Below are positions 1-10,679 of a DNA stretch of 64,000 bases, in pieces. Source of the stretch: Triatoma infestans (taxonomy: Eukaryota; Arthropoda; Insecta; Hemiptera; Reduviidae); contig JAAEAF010002629.1 of the NCBI GenBank assembly GCA_011037195.1, positions 93,830-157,829 of the forward strand, written 5' to 3'. A program made the position numbers and the translations under genes. Numbering within the stretch: position 1 is the stretch's first letter; every line of letters starts with the position of its first letter. Below the pieces are notes generated by a model, which ran no database searches, was not told where the DNA came from, and was given only the letters and a program-made list of their open reading frames with translations.

Positions 1-465
1 TGTAACAATCTTTTTCAACGACATTCCCCTGTTACAAATTTATTTGGCAACACATCTTTGTGGGAAAAGCCGAAAAAGTAACTATATTAAGCTAAATGTT
101 GAAAGTCGTATAGGCCATTACATTCCCTGCCAAAAAAACGAACCTAAGTTTGCGTTATATTTAAAACAAGAAGATTAATTCAGAACTAATTTGTAATCTC
201 CAGAAGGTTTAGAAAGTACATAAACTTTCTTACTATTTCCAAAAGCATTCGTCTTTATCGTAAAACTATTTTTAGTAAAAAAAGAAGTACATAAGAAGAA
301 TATGAACATGCTACAGTTTATATGGAGAGAGGAAAGTCGGTTTTTCATATAACATATAGGAAAGTCATAAACTAAGAAGCACAGGTTTTCAACATTTTCA
401 GAATTGATATTTTGCATATTCTATCATAAACAAAATAAACCGTAATTATCATAAAATGGAAATAC
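1..465. other. Probable bestrophin intron
   Basis: AT-rich sequence 3' of exon e on the minus strand. Short open frames here are not codon-like and I see no exon or repeat landmark. The next exon of the gene must lie outside the window. Confidence 0.5.
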
Positions 466-698
466 CTGTAGCACTGCATTAGATGGATATTCTGCAGAAA
501 CAAAGGTGTTCTGTGCTATGGGGTTATTTTGAGTTACACTTCCATTGGCCATGTTATTGTTATTAATATTATTGTTATTGTGAGGAAATATCAGCTTATT
601 ATCCTTATCAGTGACCTCCTTTGTTACATCTGGTGTTGGAATCCTTGGTCTATTTTTCAGGTTTGCTGGAATGGATGATACATTTAGTTTTCCAGGAC
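466..698 (-). CDS. Best: Bestrophin exon e (C-terminal tail with Asn run; 2 bases plus 77 codons)
   Basis: Joins to exon d through a split Gly codon and reads GPGKLNVSSIPANLKNRPRI, PTPDVTKEVTDKDNKLIFPH and then a run of 12 residues made almost only of Asn, before MANGSVTQNNP...SNAVLQ. Acceptor is aaattttag, donor is gtatttcc; the exon ends in phase 0, so at least one further coding exon lies beyond position 1. The Asn run comes from an AAT/AAC repeat and is expected to be disordered. Low sequence complexity makes this the least conserved exon; the continuous frame and the PRIPTPDVT block are the support. Confidence 0.85.
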
Positions 699-1535
699 CT
701 AAAATTTAAATAAAGTTTTTACTAATTTATTTACTTACCTTTCATTAATTTAGAAACAACATATAGCTATAAGAAATATTTCACAAATTTCTGAATGTCA
801 ACGAATTGCAATACTTTTTTTATTCATAAATAATTTGCATTTAAGTTTGGCAAATATATCTCAAGCAAGTATTGCAATTTGCTTGCTAGAAACATGAACT
901 TGACTAGACTTGTTTACAAGTTATCGAGAGAATTCACCAGAAAAAAAATCCTCAGAGTTGCGCTCCCGTCAAAACTATAAACTTCACGAATCCATATCAA
1001 ATAAAAGATTAAAAATAACAAGTACAACTAGTCATTAATTGCATCTTATTAATGAGAGGAACTGATTGTCAATAACGAATAAAAGAATGATAAGAACAAC
1101 AACTGATTAAGAATGATAATAAACAACAAATAGGTTCAGAAATTTGCAACGAATCCCATACAAATCAGTTTTGCATTACAAAAATTGATATATTTCTAAA
1201 CAACTGGTTCTTATATTATCGACGAGTATTAGTTATCGTACCAAGCTAATGACTGTTAAAAGGATTCCCAATTTAAAACTACGAAAAATGTTAACAAATT
1301 AGGTACTATAAAGAAGAGAAGATAGTAAGCGTAGGTTAAGTTGCGAATTTTTGTAACCTGAACTTCAGAAATTGAACACTGATGACCTAATGCTACAAAT
1401 CTAAAAAAAATTTTCTCAAATTACCTTTAGTTTAGTTTATGGAATATTTTTTATTTGATTATGAATTTCGTATTTATCTTATTACTTTTTTTCAAATATT
1501 TATCTTATTATTTTTTTCAAAACTATGTTGTAAAT

Positions 1536-1646
1536 TGGATGTTGAGGTTCGGTCACAAAAAACACTTTTTACCTAAATTTTCTCCGACGTTTCAGCAAAT
1601 TTATTGCCTTCTTCGGGTAAAAATTTCTTGTTTGAATTTCAAACAA
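1536..1646 (-). repeat. Family-C repeat with hammerhead-like core (copy 1)
   Basis: Shares the end motif gatgttgaggttcggtcac, an A run and the core read on the minus strand as CCCGAAGAAGGCAATAAATT then TGCTGAAACGTCGG. Other copies are 29960-30035 and both arms of the palindrome 34341-34716. The core resembles a hammerhead ribozyme (see findings). It abuts the truncated SINE at 1647. Probably part of a Penelope-like or non-autonomous element; no protein-coding part is present. Confidence 0.6.
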
Positions 1647-1747
1647 GAGGCTTCTAGGAAGAAAAATTCTAACGGTACTGTTGGACTCGATCACTGGACC
1701 TCCGCTTGGGAGTCCAGTGCGCTAACCACGGAGCTAATCCCTTTCCT
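1647..1747 (-). repeat. tRNA-derived SINE, truncated copy
   Basis: Minus-strand copy with the promoter half: aagggattagctccgtggtt (box A region) and the ggagtccagtg/ggtccagtga block that ends in a decayed box B. The body stops at gaggcttctagg, where other copies continue, so the 3' half is lost at the junction with the family-C repeat. Confidence 0.75.
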
Positions 1748-1895
1748 TATACATAATTTTATTATTAAATTGATTTTACTTTATTATTATTAATACAAGA
1801 TTGTCCAAATTTGCAACTATAATTCCTAATTCCTTTGTAATAATTAAAATACGATGCGTCATTGATTTGAAACATATGTAAAAAAATATACGGAC

Positions 1896-2190
1896 CTCTG
1901 CCTCTTCTAGTAGATTTTCTGCCAATCAGTCTGTCATAAATCGACATCTTATGTTGTGCATGATGTGCGTTGTGAACTGGATGGTTGCTGCCTGGTGCAG
2001 TTCCAGGTAATTGTCCACCAGCGCCAACTGTAACCACCGCATCAGGACTTGAATATACCGAATTATGACGTGTTCTACCGCCAAACAGACCAGAACTATA
2101 GGTGGAAGATGATCTAATTGAACCCATTCTCTGCCACTGACGTTGTAACCAATTTTTCTTTCTTTCCACAAGTGGAGTATCAACACTTTC
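1896..2190 (-). CDS. Best: Bestrophin exon d (C-terminal tail; 98 codons plus one base)
   Basis: Starts ESVDTPLVERKKNWLQRQWQ and continues with RMGSIRSSSTYSSGLFGG, a Gly/Thr/Ala and His-rich stretch, then KMSIYDRLIGRKSTRRGRG. The basic NWLQRQ...RMGS block followed by Ser-rich sequence matches what I recall of arthropod bestrophin tails and could hold phosphorylation sites (inference). The acceptor is tttgtag. The donor is the unusual gtccgt, chosen because it alone keeps the frame into exon e; the exon ends in phase 1. A competing GT three bases on (gtatat) would shift the frame. Confidence 0.87.
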
Positions 2191-2284
2191 CTACAAACAT
2201 AATAATTTTTTTTAAAATAAAGCTATACTTTTTATTATAATAATAATAAAAATAGTAGGCGCTAATAACCTTAGAAGTTGATGC

Positions 2285-2286
<2 letters not shown>

Positions 2287-2330
<44 letters not shown>
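2287..2330. repeat. Long A homopolymer (about 44 A)
   Basis: Uninterrupted A run next to (TAA)n on both sides. Could be an old retroposon tail, but no element is recognisable beside it; length is prone to assembly error. Confidence 0.9.
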
Positions 2331-2334
<4 letters not shown>

Positions 2335-2342
2335 TAATAATA

Positions 2343-4282
2343 ATGTACTTTTGTTAGAATGAAAGAAAGAAACTTCCAACTGTCTAATAAGGAAGGATCT
2401 TTTGAGAATTGGCCTAGCAAACCAATGTAACATGATTAAAGTTACTGGGTTCGTTCCAGATTGTGAAATGTGTGAAATAATAACGAATACTAGTGAACTC
2501 CATCCAAGAACCTGGCTGTTTTTGGATGTAAAGCCCGTCTGCAAAAATAGCTTTTCATTTTGTAGATTCCATCAAAGGACTTTATATTTCTGAAAGTTCA
2601 ATGTAGTATCAAATTTATTATTTTAGAAAAAAGAAGAAGAAAGTTTCATGTTCATTTGTCTTTGGTCTTGGGGTTTTTCCAGCATGAGTTTAACGTATGT
2701 AGTTTACATGGATTTAGTTTAGTAATAAATTCTACACAAATTTATCTATTTAATCTGATAATATATACTTTTTATTTTTATTGAAACTATTAAGTTTGAC
2801 ATACGACTATCCCCGCTTTTATTAAAATTCAAATTTACAGGATACTTCCTTCAGCTAAACTTGATAGAAATGTTTATGACACAAGTGGGATGAGAGAAGG
2901 ACATAAGGAAGTAAGGTATGCAGACTAGATTACATAATGAAATCTATTATAGTTACTATAAATATGCAAACATTAAGTTACATTTTCTCAGGAGAAAAAA
3001 AAAAAATAATAAAACAATAAATAAACGAAATGGTGAAAACTAGATAAAATGTTTGCTTATAGAGAAACATGTCACATTTTATGGGACAACCTAACTTATA
3101 TATGTGATAAAAAGTAAATAAGTGAAATTTTAGATATAATTTGCACAGAAATGTTGGATTAAATTCGTCTAGCGGATATTATGATAAAAATGATTAACAA
3201 AACAACTTTCAATTTCTTTATACAAAGTAACCTTATTGAAGAACAAAGGATTAGTTTTCACTCTAATGATGGCAAAACATGAAAGTGGATTAGGCACTTT
3301 GATAATATATTTATATATCAACTTTCTATCATTAGTTATAATCAATATTATTATTATTAAAATTCAGTGTTGTAGTTTGTAAATATAGATTTTATTTAAA
3401 TATATTTTTTAGGGTTAATACTTGAAATTAATAACCTGAATTTAATAATTTAGGACAAACTTGCCGATTCATTTATATATAAAAATAAATGTTATTTATT
3501 ATATTAATCTAGACCTACTACTAATGTTTCATTAATAATGTGAATATTTTTTTTTAAGGCATCAAATAATCTAAATCGAAATAATAATTGCATTTTTAAC
3601 GCAAATGACCTAATTGTTGACGTGCAAAAGAAGTGCTTACGAAAATATTTTCCTCCAAATAGAAGATAGACATTTATTTGCACATCCCCTACCCTAAAAT
3701 ATTAAACTTTAAAAACAAACAACCATGAAAATAATAATTTATCATTAGAGTCCATTTATTTACGGCCCAAACAGAATTTAAATAAAATCCAAACCACTAT
3801 GTCCAGATTTAAATTAATTAAGAGGGAATATGGCATATTGTGAAATCTTTACTATTTACTGATGAATATACATTGAAAGAATTGCTTTAAAAAATGCATA
3901 AAATTAAACAGATATTGTATCGCGGATTTTATTTATTCAATTTGTAATAAAAGTAAATTAACATGCTTTGCCAAAACTTGAAAGTACTGCAAAAGCTTTG
4001 GTAAAAACTTGAAAATAACTAAATAATCAAATTATACGTTTTGTCTTATATAGGACATCAAAAATAATTTTGATCGTGTCGCGGAGGACTTGTCCGCCTG
4101 CGGTGATCTCTGATACGTGAGCAAAGGAAAGATATGTAAGGACGGGGTTTCCTATTTTTATTTATTTATTTTATCTACTATTTTTCGTTCTTTCTGTTTC
4201 TTCTGCCTGCCGTCTATCAAGTATTCCAGAAGGTCAATATCTTCCACTAGTTGACGTCACTATGGTCGTTGACAGGGAAGAG
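2343..4282. other. Unassigned AT-rich intron sequence
   Basis: No exon, recognisable transposon protein or shared repeat was seen. It consists of A/T-rich intron DNA of the bestrophin gene. Confidence 0.5.
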
Positions 4283-5210
4283 ATGGTGCAGGTTGATTAA
4301 CAACAAGCAAAGAAGCAACGCCTAATTTGTGCCGCTCTATTGCTAGGTTGCATACATGTTTTACATGATACAAGAATCCTACACTTATAAAGGATCGGTT
4401 CGCAGTCTGAGTGCGGTCGATGGCAGGCTGTTTGTTGCGGACGGCGAGGGCACTCCTAGAGTATATATTTGTGTTAGAAGAAATGTCAGTGCCGTTCTGC
4501 TCAGACAGTTTTGTTCCAGAAATTGGATGGCGGTGAGGGTTGCTCTGGGGTTGGTGGATGGTGCCTCGATGGTAGCCTAGCCTACTTCCCTTATGATCGA
4601 CCCTTCCCTCCTCCTCAGGAATTTGGTCCAGTTTTCAGAGTCCAGCAACACATCTACAATTATAGGATGTGATGCAAATGCACATCATCCCTCTGGGGCA
4701 GCAGCGATACCCTTAATCGGGGCTCCCTATCATGGACTTCTTGATAGGTACAGAGTTGGAGCTAATAAACACGGGTTCTATCCCACTTTTGTAACCAGAT
4801 TAGAAGGCAAGTTATTGATATTACTCTTGCTTCTAGAAATATTAGTAAACTTATTAGAGATTGGAAGGTAAGTTCTGAAGCTTCCATTTCTGATCACAGG
4901 ATCATTAGGTTTAGTTTGGGGATTGATCCAATCACCCTGGGTACCAATAGGAATCCCAGAAGGGCGGATTGGAATTTTTTTTCTAGACTTCTAGGAGATA
5001 AAATGATTATCAATTAAGTGTTTTTGGTGATAATAGAAAGGAAATTGCCAAGGGAGGCTAGTATCCTCATGAACACATTATAGCTTCATTCGAAGAGACT
5101 TGTCCTGCCAAGTTGGTCAGTAGAAACCCCTGCTTGTCATCTTCGTTAAAAAATCTAAGAAGACAAGTTGGGAGCTATTACAGGAAGGCCGTCCTAAATG
5201 ATTCTTCGGA
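4283..5210 (+). pseudogene. LINE fragment: APE-type endonuclease domain (R1/LOA-like)
   Basis: Broken frames read QQAKKQRLICAALL, then GRLFVADGEGTPRVYICVRR, IIGCDANAHHPSG, LLDRYRVGANKHGFYPTFVT, then VIDITLASRNIS and SEASISDHRIIRFSLG. The GCDANAHH and SDHR motifs are the catalytic landmarks of apurinic endonucleases of non-LTR retrotransposons; the order and spacing match the R1/LOA/Jockey type. Several frameshifts and an in-frame stop show it is dead. A trailing piece (EETCPAKLVSRNP...LRRQVGSYYRKAV) belongs to the linker before the reverse transcriptase. The RT itself is missing. Confidence 0.85.
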
Positions 5211-5889
5211 ATCATGAAATAGGTACAATAACACTTCAATGCCATGAAGTAAGGACCACTGGGTATTTTCACTACTAGGTCATGTAAACATTCACCATAT
5301 TTGCTTATTGTATCTACTCTACAATTGCAATAAATTATTAAAGGAGAGAGAGAAAGATACAATAGTCTTTAAAAAGCGTATTAATACGCTTCAAGGAAAG
5401 CCAAAAAAACTCTTGAGAGACTTTCGCGAGGATCTAAATTCGATTCAAGAGACATCTAGGAAGAGATATGGTCATTCTATCATTCATCGTTAGTTGCTTT
5501 TAAAGATTCCTATTAAAGATTTTCCTTCTGACAGAATGTTTAAGACTTTTTTTCGATCATTTTTACAGTATAAGATTAAATTGTAGGGGAGATTGGGTTC
5601 CGTCTGGTGTGTGTGTGACATCTGATAATTACCTTTGATGTTACACGTACAGTTCCAGAAAAGTAGAAAAGCTATAAAAGTAGAATAGGATTCGTATATG
5701 TGTGGACCGTATACAAAGATTAAAAGAAATAGATGAAGCCTTACTAAAAATTATGAAAAATCGAAAAAAAAATATTCAACAAAGTCGCAGTTCCGATTGG
5801 TGGATTTTGGGTGTCAGATGCGGAGATAAATCAATAAATAAACCTATGACACAACAAGCCAAGGCTTGCCAGACGGCTATTTATATTGG

Positions 5890-6085
5890 GGGGGGGGGTG
5901 ATAGAACGCTACGGTTCCCTCGCCATTTAGCTCTGATTTTCGCCATCTAGGTGCACTACCAACTGCAGCTTCACAGTGTTTCTCACAATGCTTGCTCAAC
6001 ACCGACTTTGCCCACACGGAAATCGAACCCCGAATTCTCGCACCAAAGGTGATGAGAGCGCTAGCCACTAGACCAATGCATGAGG
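5890..6085 (-). repeat. Second tRNA-like SINE (different family)
   Basis: Read on the minus strand it starts tggtctagtggctagcgctc (box A-like) and has ggggttcgatttccg (box B) about 35 bases further on. The body (gtgagaaacactgtgaagc...) does not match the main SINE family. It ends near a C/G run at 5889. Similar to a tRNA-Glu/Asp type promoter; no acceptor stem closes, so it is not a tRNA gene. Confidence 0.6.
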
Positions 6086-6099
6086 ACCAAATGCGGTGA

Positions 6100-7467
6100 T
6101 GCTTCTTGTGAATTTCGGTTTTTGAGATATTTAATTCACATACATACATACAAACACACAGATGGAAAGAGAGAGAGAGAGGTACCTCCATTCGTTATAA
6201 ACATTTTCTTCGTACTGTGGGACCTCAGAACAGTATTCCCAGTGATAATTCAATTTCATAAAATATACACAATCGCAAATCTTAAGCAAGGATTATTTCC
6301 TCATTTCATGATCAAGTTTATTTTGCATCTTCTAATCTATTGTGCACTTTATATGAAATTAATTAAGTGCAGAATTAAAAAAAAATAAAATAAAATAAAA
6401 CGGGAAAAAGTTCCAGAAATGGAAACATGGCGAAAGATAACGAGATGATTGCAGTGAATTAATTCCGTTATAGGCTGTATGAGAGATGTACAAAAAGCGG
6501 ATATATATATATACAGAAGCAAGAACATAAGGAGGCGCCATCTCAACAGTGTCTGGGGCATGTTAGTGTCTGGAGTTGAGGCGAAGGAGACCAAGTGCAG
6601 AGGAGCCTCAGTGCGGAGTAGTTGTGTGTGTACGCTACTCCTCACCACAGTATAACGGAGTCTACCACTTGTTTTTTTTTTTTCTATTTTTATTTATTTT
6701 CTTATTTTACTTAATGGCCGGACACAATCACGGTTATCCCCTTTACAATTTAGAACAAAAAAAAAAATAATCATACGCTATATTTCGCGCATAAACTTAA
6801 TAGCGATCTTTAAAAGGAAAGAAGAAATAAAGCAAAGAGATATTAGAAAACAGCTAAACACATGTGATGGGCGCAATTAAAAAACTCACCAGCTCATTTA
6901 TAATTGAATACGGAAAGCGACTTTAATTTGTCATATTTAAAAACTTAAAAATTGTTAAATTATACTTACTAAGCATGCCTTAAAGTAAATACTAGAAATA
7001 TTTTATTCTGCATACTAATAATATGGTAGGAAATAATATTCAAATATGACTTTACCGAATAAAGTTTCAATTTATATCCAATATGGCAGATATAATAATA
7101 CATACATTCTAATTTTAATTAAAAGGAAACAATGTTTTCCTTTTTGAATCGGAAACTGGTCAAAAAATTAACTAATTTCTAAATGTCAGACATTTCTATT
7201 ATATTTATAATTTTCTTCAATGACCTACTTCTAAGGAGAAAAATATGATTATTTCTATTTGCTTTTATTTTCCCTCTTTAGTTTTTACCACATTATTGAA
7301 GAAGATTATAAAATATAGTTTGAAACGTCTGACATTTATTAAAAATTAGTTAAGTTTTTTATCAATTCTTGAAACTTCAAAAATGGAAAAATTGTGCAAA
7401 TAATTGTGATCGACAAAAAAAAAAAAAAAAAAATATCTATGAGATCATTAAAATGTAATTTCAATTT
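6100..7467. other. Unassigned stretch with simple repeats
   Basis: Contains (GA)n at 6170-6180, a moderately GC-rich patch at 6530-6680 (ggaggcgcc...tcctcaccacag) of unknown origin, and AT-rich sequence. No coding support. Confidence 0.4.
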
Positions 7468-8573
7468 TTCTTACTCCTTGTAAAAGGAAGGCTGTTTCAA
7501 TTTTTCGAAATGGAGTTTTCACCGGAAATACATGTTATTAAGGTTCCTTGGGTACGAAAAAATGTTTTTTTAGTGAACCCCCACCACTCTAGAAGGGGGA
7601 TGATGTAGGGGTAGTGAACCCCCACCACTCATCCACTCTAGCGGAGAGAAACAGCCCCTCTCGCAAAGAGAGGAGAGGCTCGGCCAGTGTATATATATAT
7701 CACTCCGTTATTATAACTCTCATCTCTCCGTATATATCATTTAGCCACGTCACGTCAGTCTGTCAGTTCAGTTCAGTAGTTCTTAACTCTATAGTGTAAA
7801 GTCCTAGGCAGTCAGTCATATATATTTATATCAATTACATATCTTAATCATCTTAAGGTGTTTATCATTCATCAAATCAAACCAAGCATCTCCTCACAAC
7901 ATCCTTACATATATATAGATATAGTGGTGGTGTGTGGTGTGTGTGTGTATTTTTTTTAACAAAATATCTCAAAAACGAAAAATTGCAGGAAGTTCAACAG
8001 AAAAAAAAAGTCAACCGGAAGTACGACTTTACTGAATAGTTTCTGTCAGTTTTTGCAATTTTCTCGAAAACGATTCCAGCGATGTTCTTTAAACGTCGTA
8101 TACTATCTACACACTTAAATATATAAATAATAATACTTATCACTTTTATTCGAAACATTTTCACGGGGAAATTGATGTTCTGGGGGTGTTCTGAGGAAAC
8201 CGTTGCGTTATGCTTTCGACTGAAGTCGAGGCAATGTATAATGTAATGTATTTCGAAATGCAGTGCAATGTATAATTTTTCCCACCGCCATTATAATAAT
8301 ATACATTAGTAGCATTGATAGATAGAATTCCAAATTTTTAAGAAAATCGATTAATTGGAAATGGACTTTACAGAACAGGTTTTTTGAATTTTATAATGTA
8401 ACAAATGGCTACGGTGATTTTTTTTTTTTAAACTTGGAATGGTTAGATAGTTTTGCGGAATTTGAGGCGTTAAATTTCAAATATAAGGGTTTTGTTCAAA
8501 ATTTCGCCACTTTCTATGTAATATTATTAACAGGAATGAGAGACGTTCGTGTGAGTGTTTCACAACAGATTTT
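7468..8573 (-). mobile_element. H element copy 1 (tail at left, head at right), with an insertion
   Basis: Left end cttactccttgtaaaagg and ttcaccggaaatacatg match the family tail; right end cgtgtgagtgtttcacaac is the head palindrome. Between them are the internal landmarks ctcgaaaacgattccagcga and acttttattcgaaacatttt. The segment about 7575-7905 does not belong to the family and looks like a nested LTR-like insertion. No protein is encoded. Confidence 0.7.
7575..7905 (+). mobile_element. Possible solo LTR inside H element 1
   Basis: Carries a TATA-like gtgtatatatatat, a short direct duplication (gtgaacccccaccactc, at about 7574 and 7614) and an end segment tctcctcacaacatcc that resembles the end of the segment 39490-39830. 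No flanking gene of an LTR retrotransposon is present and no target duplication was proven. Confidence 0.3.
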
Positions 8574-8805
8574 TTTTTCCCCCTTTACTAAAATTTACAG
8601 TTTTATTCGTTTCGTAGTTTAAGTCAAAGAAATATGATAATTTATTTTAATAATAAAATAATTAAACTTTGATGTTCAGAATTTGTAAATGGAATATTAT
8701 GAAAACTAAGACTTACAGACTTAGCAGTCCTACTGTAATCGCACCTATGTATTTTGTTTTTTGTTTGTGTTTTATGTTATAATTTTTGCTCTTTATTTTT
8801 GTATT

Positions 8806-8846
8806 GTTCCTGAAGAAGGCAAACAAAGTTTGTCGAAACGTCGAAC
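8806..8846 (+). ncRNA. Hammerhead-ribozyme-like motif, family B
   Basis: Order seen: GTTC, CTGAAGA, stem GGCAAAC/GTTTGTC with a 3-base loop, GAAAC, GTC, GAAC. The flanking GTTC and GAAC are exact complements and would form stem I; GTC is the expected cleavage triplet. One extra A lies between CTGAAGA and stem II, unlike the canonical core. Minimal hammerheads with a very short stem III are known from Penelope-like elements; this copy likely belongs to such an element, but no RT/GIY-YIG protein is nearby. Confidence 0.5.
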
Positions 8847-8879
8847 TTGTAAATTATTAAAAAATAATTACAAAATTAC

Positions 8880-9975
8880 TTTTTTGGTTTTTGTTTTTTA
8901 CCCTTAAATGGTCGACAAGCCAACTAATTCTTGTTTTCATATTACGACTAACGGCCAACAAAGAAAATCTTCTGATAAATGGAATATTCTGCATTCGAAA
9001 TTTCTTTTTCTTTCTAGTATTCATTTTGCATTGAATTATTAAAAGTGATGTTACTAACTATCCATACAATTGGTTGGATACTTTTCAAGAATAACTAAAA
9101 ATCAGTTTCAACAAAATTAATGCCATAAATAATAATTGAAGGGCTGATTTTTTTTTTTTCTGCCGTTGAAGTATGACGGCGATTGTATCAAATATTCGAA
9201 TTTCAATTTTCACCGAACCTACATGTTTTACAGGATAGTTTGAAAAAACATGTTTAATCATTTCTTTAATAGCATTTTAATATGTTGGATTAGTGATTTC
9301 TAAATATTCATCTTACTATTTAAAAATCGTTATACAACATTTTGAAATGCTCGAGGAAATTAAAAAAAAAAAAAAAAAAAAAATAGTAAAAGTTCTGCGC
9401 ATTAAGACACCAACTAAAACGCAAAAATCATTAATAATACTTTAAAAATGATTATTATTATTATTTGAATTCTGTTCACAACTATATTTATTTTAGAAAA
9501 TAAGAGAAGTATAATCAATCATTTTATTTATTTCAATAGAGCAGAAAGAAATAAAAACGATTTATAAAATAAAATAGTTAACACAAAGTTCTGCCAACCT
9601 TTACAAACAAGGCTCTTTATTCTTTTCTTTTCTGTAATTTGTTTTATAATCGATTATTATTATTTATTTTTATTAAAAAAACAATAATAAACAAAAGAAA
9701 CATTTAGGAAATTGAAGACTAGAGTTCTCAACGAAGACGATGATATCGTGATTCTGAGAGGGTGACAAACAAAGGATATAAAACTAATTTATAACAGATG
9801 ACTTGGAAGTTCCCTGTTTCCACATTAATAAATTGAAAAGAGCCATGGGAATTCAGGATATCACTGCGTTTAAATTGCCCCAATGTGTATTCAATACTTT
9901 TGCAACAGATATGATTCGCTGCTAGTATTCTACAGTCACTGAATCAGCTCATCAGAGATCCCAAGTAAGATAGTG
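8880..9975. other. Unassigned AT-rich sequence
   Basis: A/T runs (A run at 9361-9383) and no recognisable exon or repeat family. Confidence 0.4.
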
Positions 9976-9978
9976 AAA

Positions 9979-10160
9979 GCCGGAGGAGTCTTCTCACTTA
10001 TTGTCGGCTTACAGAAAATGTTCTCTCGTTACAGACAATATTGTTCACCACCGGACAGTAACTGTTATAGAGGCTCGTAGGAAGAAAAAAAATCTAGGCA
10101 TAGCATTATATTTGAATTCGGAACCTTCTATTGGGAGTACAGCGCGCTACAACTCCAGCC
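9979..10160 (-). repeat. tRNA-derived SINE, diverged copy
   Basis: Minus-strand copy; gttctctcgttacagacaat and gaggctcgtaggaag match the body and gcgcgctacaactccagcc the tRNA part. Box B is degraded (gaattcggaacc). It sits about 70 bp from a second copy in the same orientation. Confidence 0.75.
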
Positions 10161-10227
10161 AATATCGAGAAAATCTGGAAAAAACCATTCAGTAAATTGC
10201 ATCTGGCAGATGTAGATGTGGATTATC

Positions 10228-10451
10228 GCACTGCGACCTGAAAGATCTATTGTGCCCCCCGGGGCCTTCTCAGTGCACTGCCGGCCTCCAAGCAGTGTTC
10301 TCTAGCTACAGACAACACTGCTCATCACCGTACAGTGAGTAGTAGAGGCTCCTAGGAGGAGAAAATCTAAGAGCTGCATGCTGGATTCGAACCCGGGACC
10401 TACGCGTGGCTAGTCTAGCGCCCACCACGAGCTAATCCATTTCTTCTCCCT
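10228..10451 (-). repeat. tRNA-derived SINE, good copy (AGCAGTG subfamily)
   Basis: On the minus strand: gggagaagaaatggattagc, then ggtcccgggttcgaatccag (consensus box B), then cctcctaggagcctctac and the inverted repeat AGCAGTGTT...AACACTGCT. The 3' end reads gcacaatagatctttcaggt, which resembles the 3' end of the LINE at 31130-31545. Confidence 0.88.
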
Positions 10452-10679
10452 TGGCTTACGCCAATTAACTAGGGACAGAGACTCTACTTTTTGTACTGTG
10501 TTTGTCCTTGTCTGTAAAGTGTAGAGAGTATGTAAAGTGTATGGTGTACAGTTCTGACGAAGTGCAAGGAGTACTGAGCTGTGGCAACCTGTGGGGTCGT
10601 TACTCCCTGCATGCAACACCTTGCGGGGCATTGCATCTGGTATATCGATGTTAACCAAAACTTTATTATCGGATTCACT

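Noticed and set aside
175..417. 80-codon minus-strand open frame next to bestrophin exon e
   Set aside because: No splice site in a suitable phase and no similarity to bestrophin tails; AT-rich codon use typical of chance frames.
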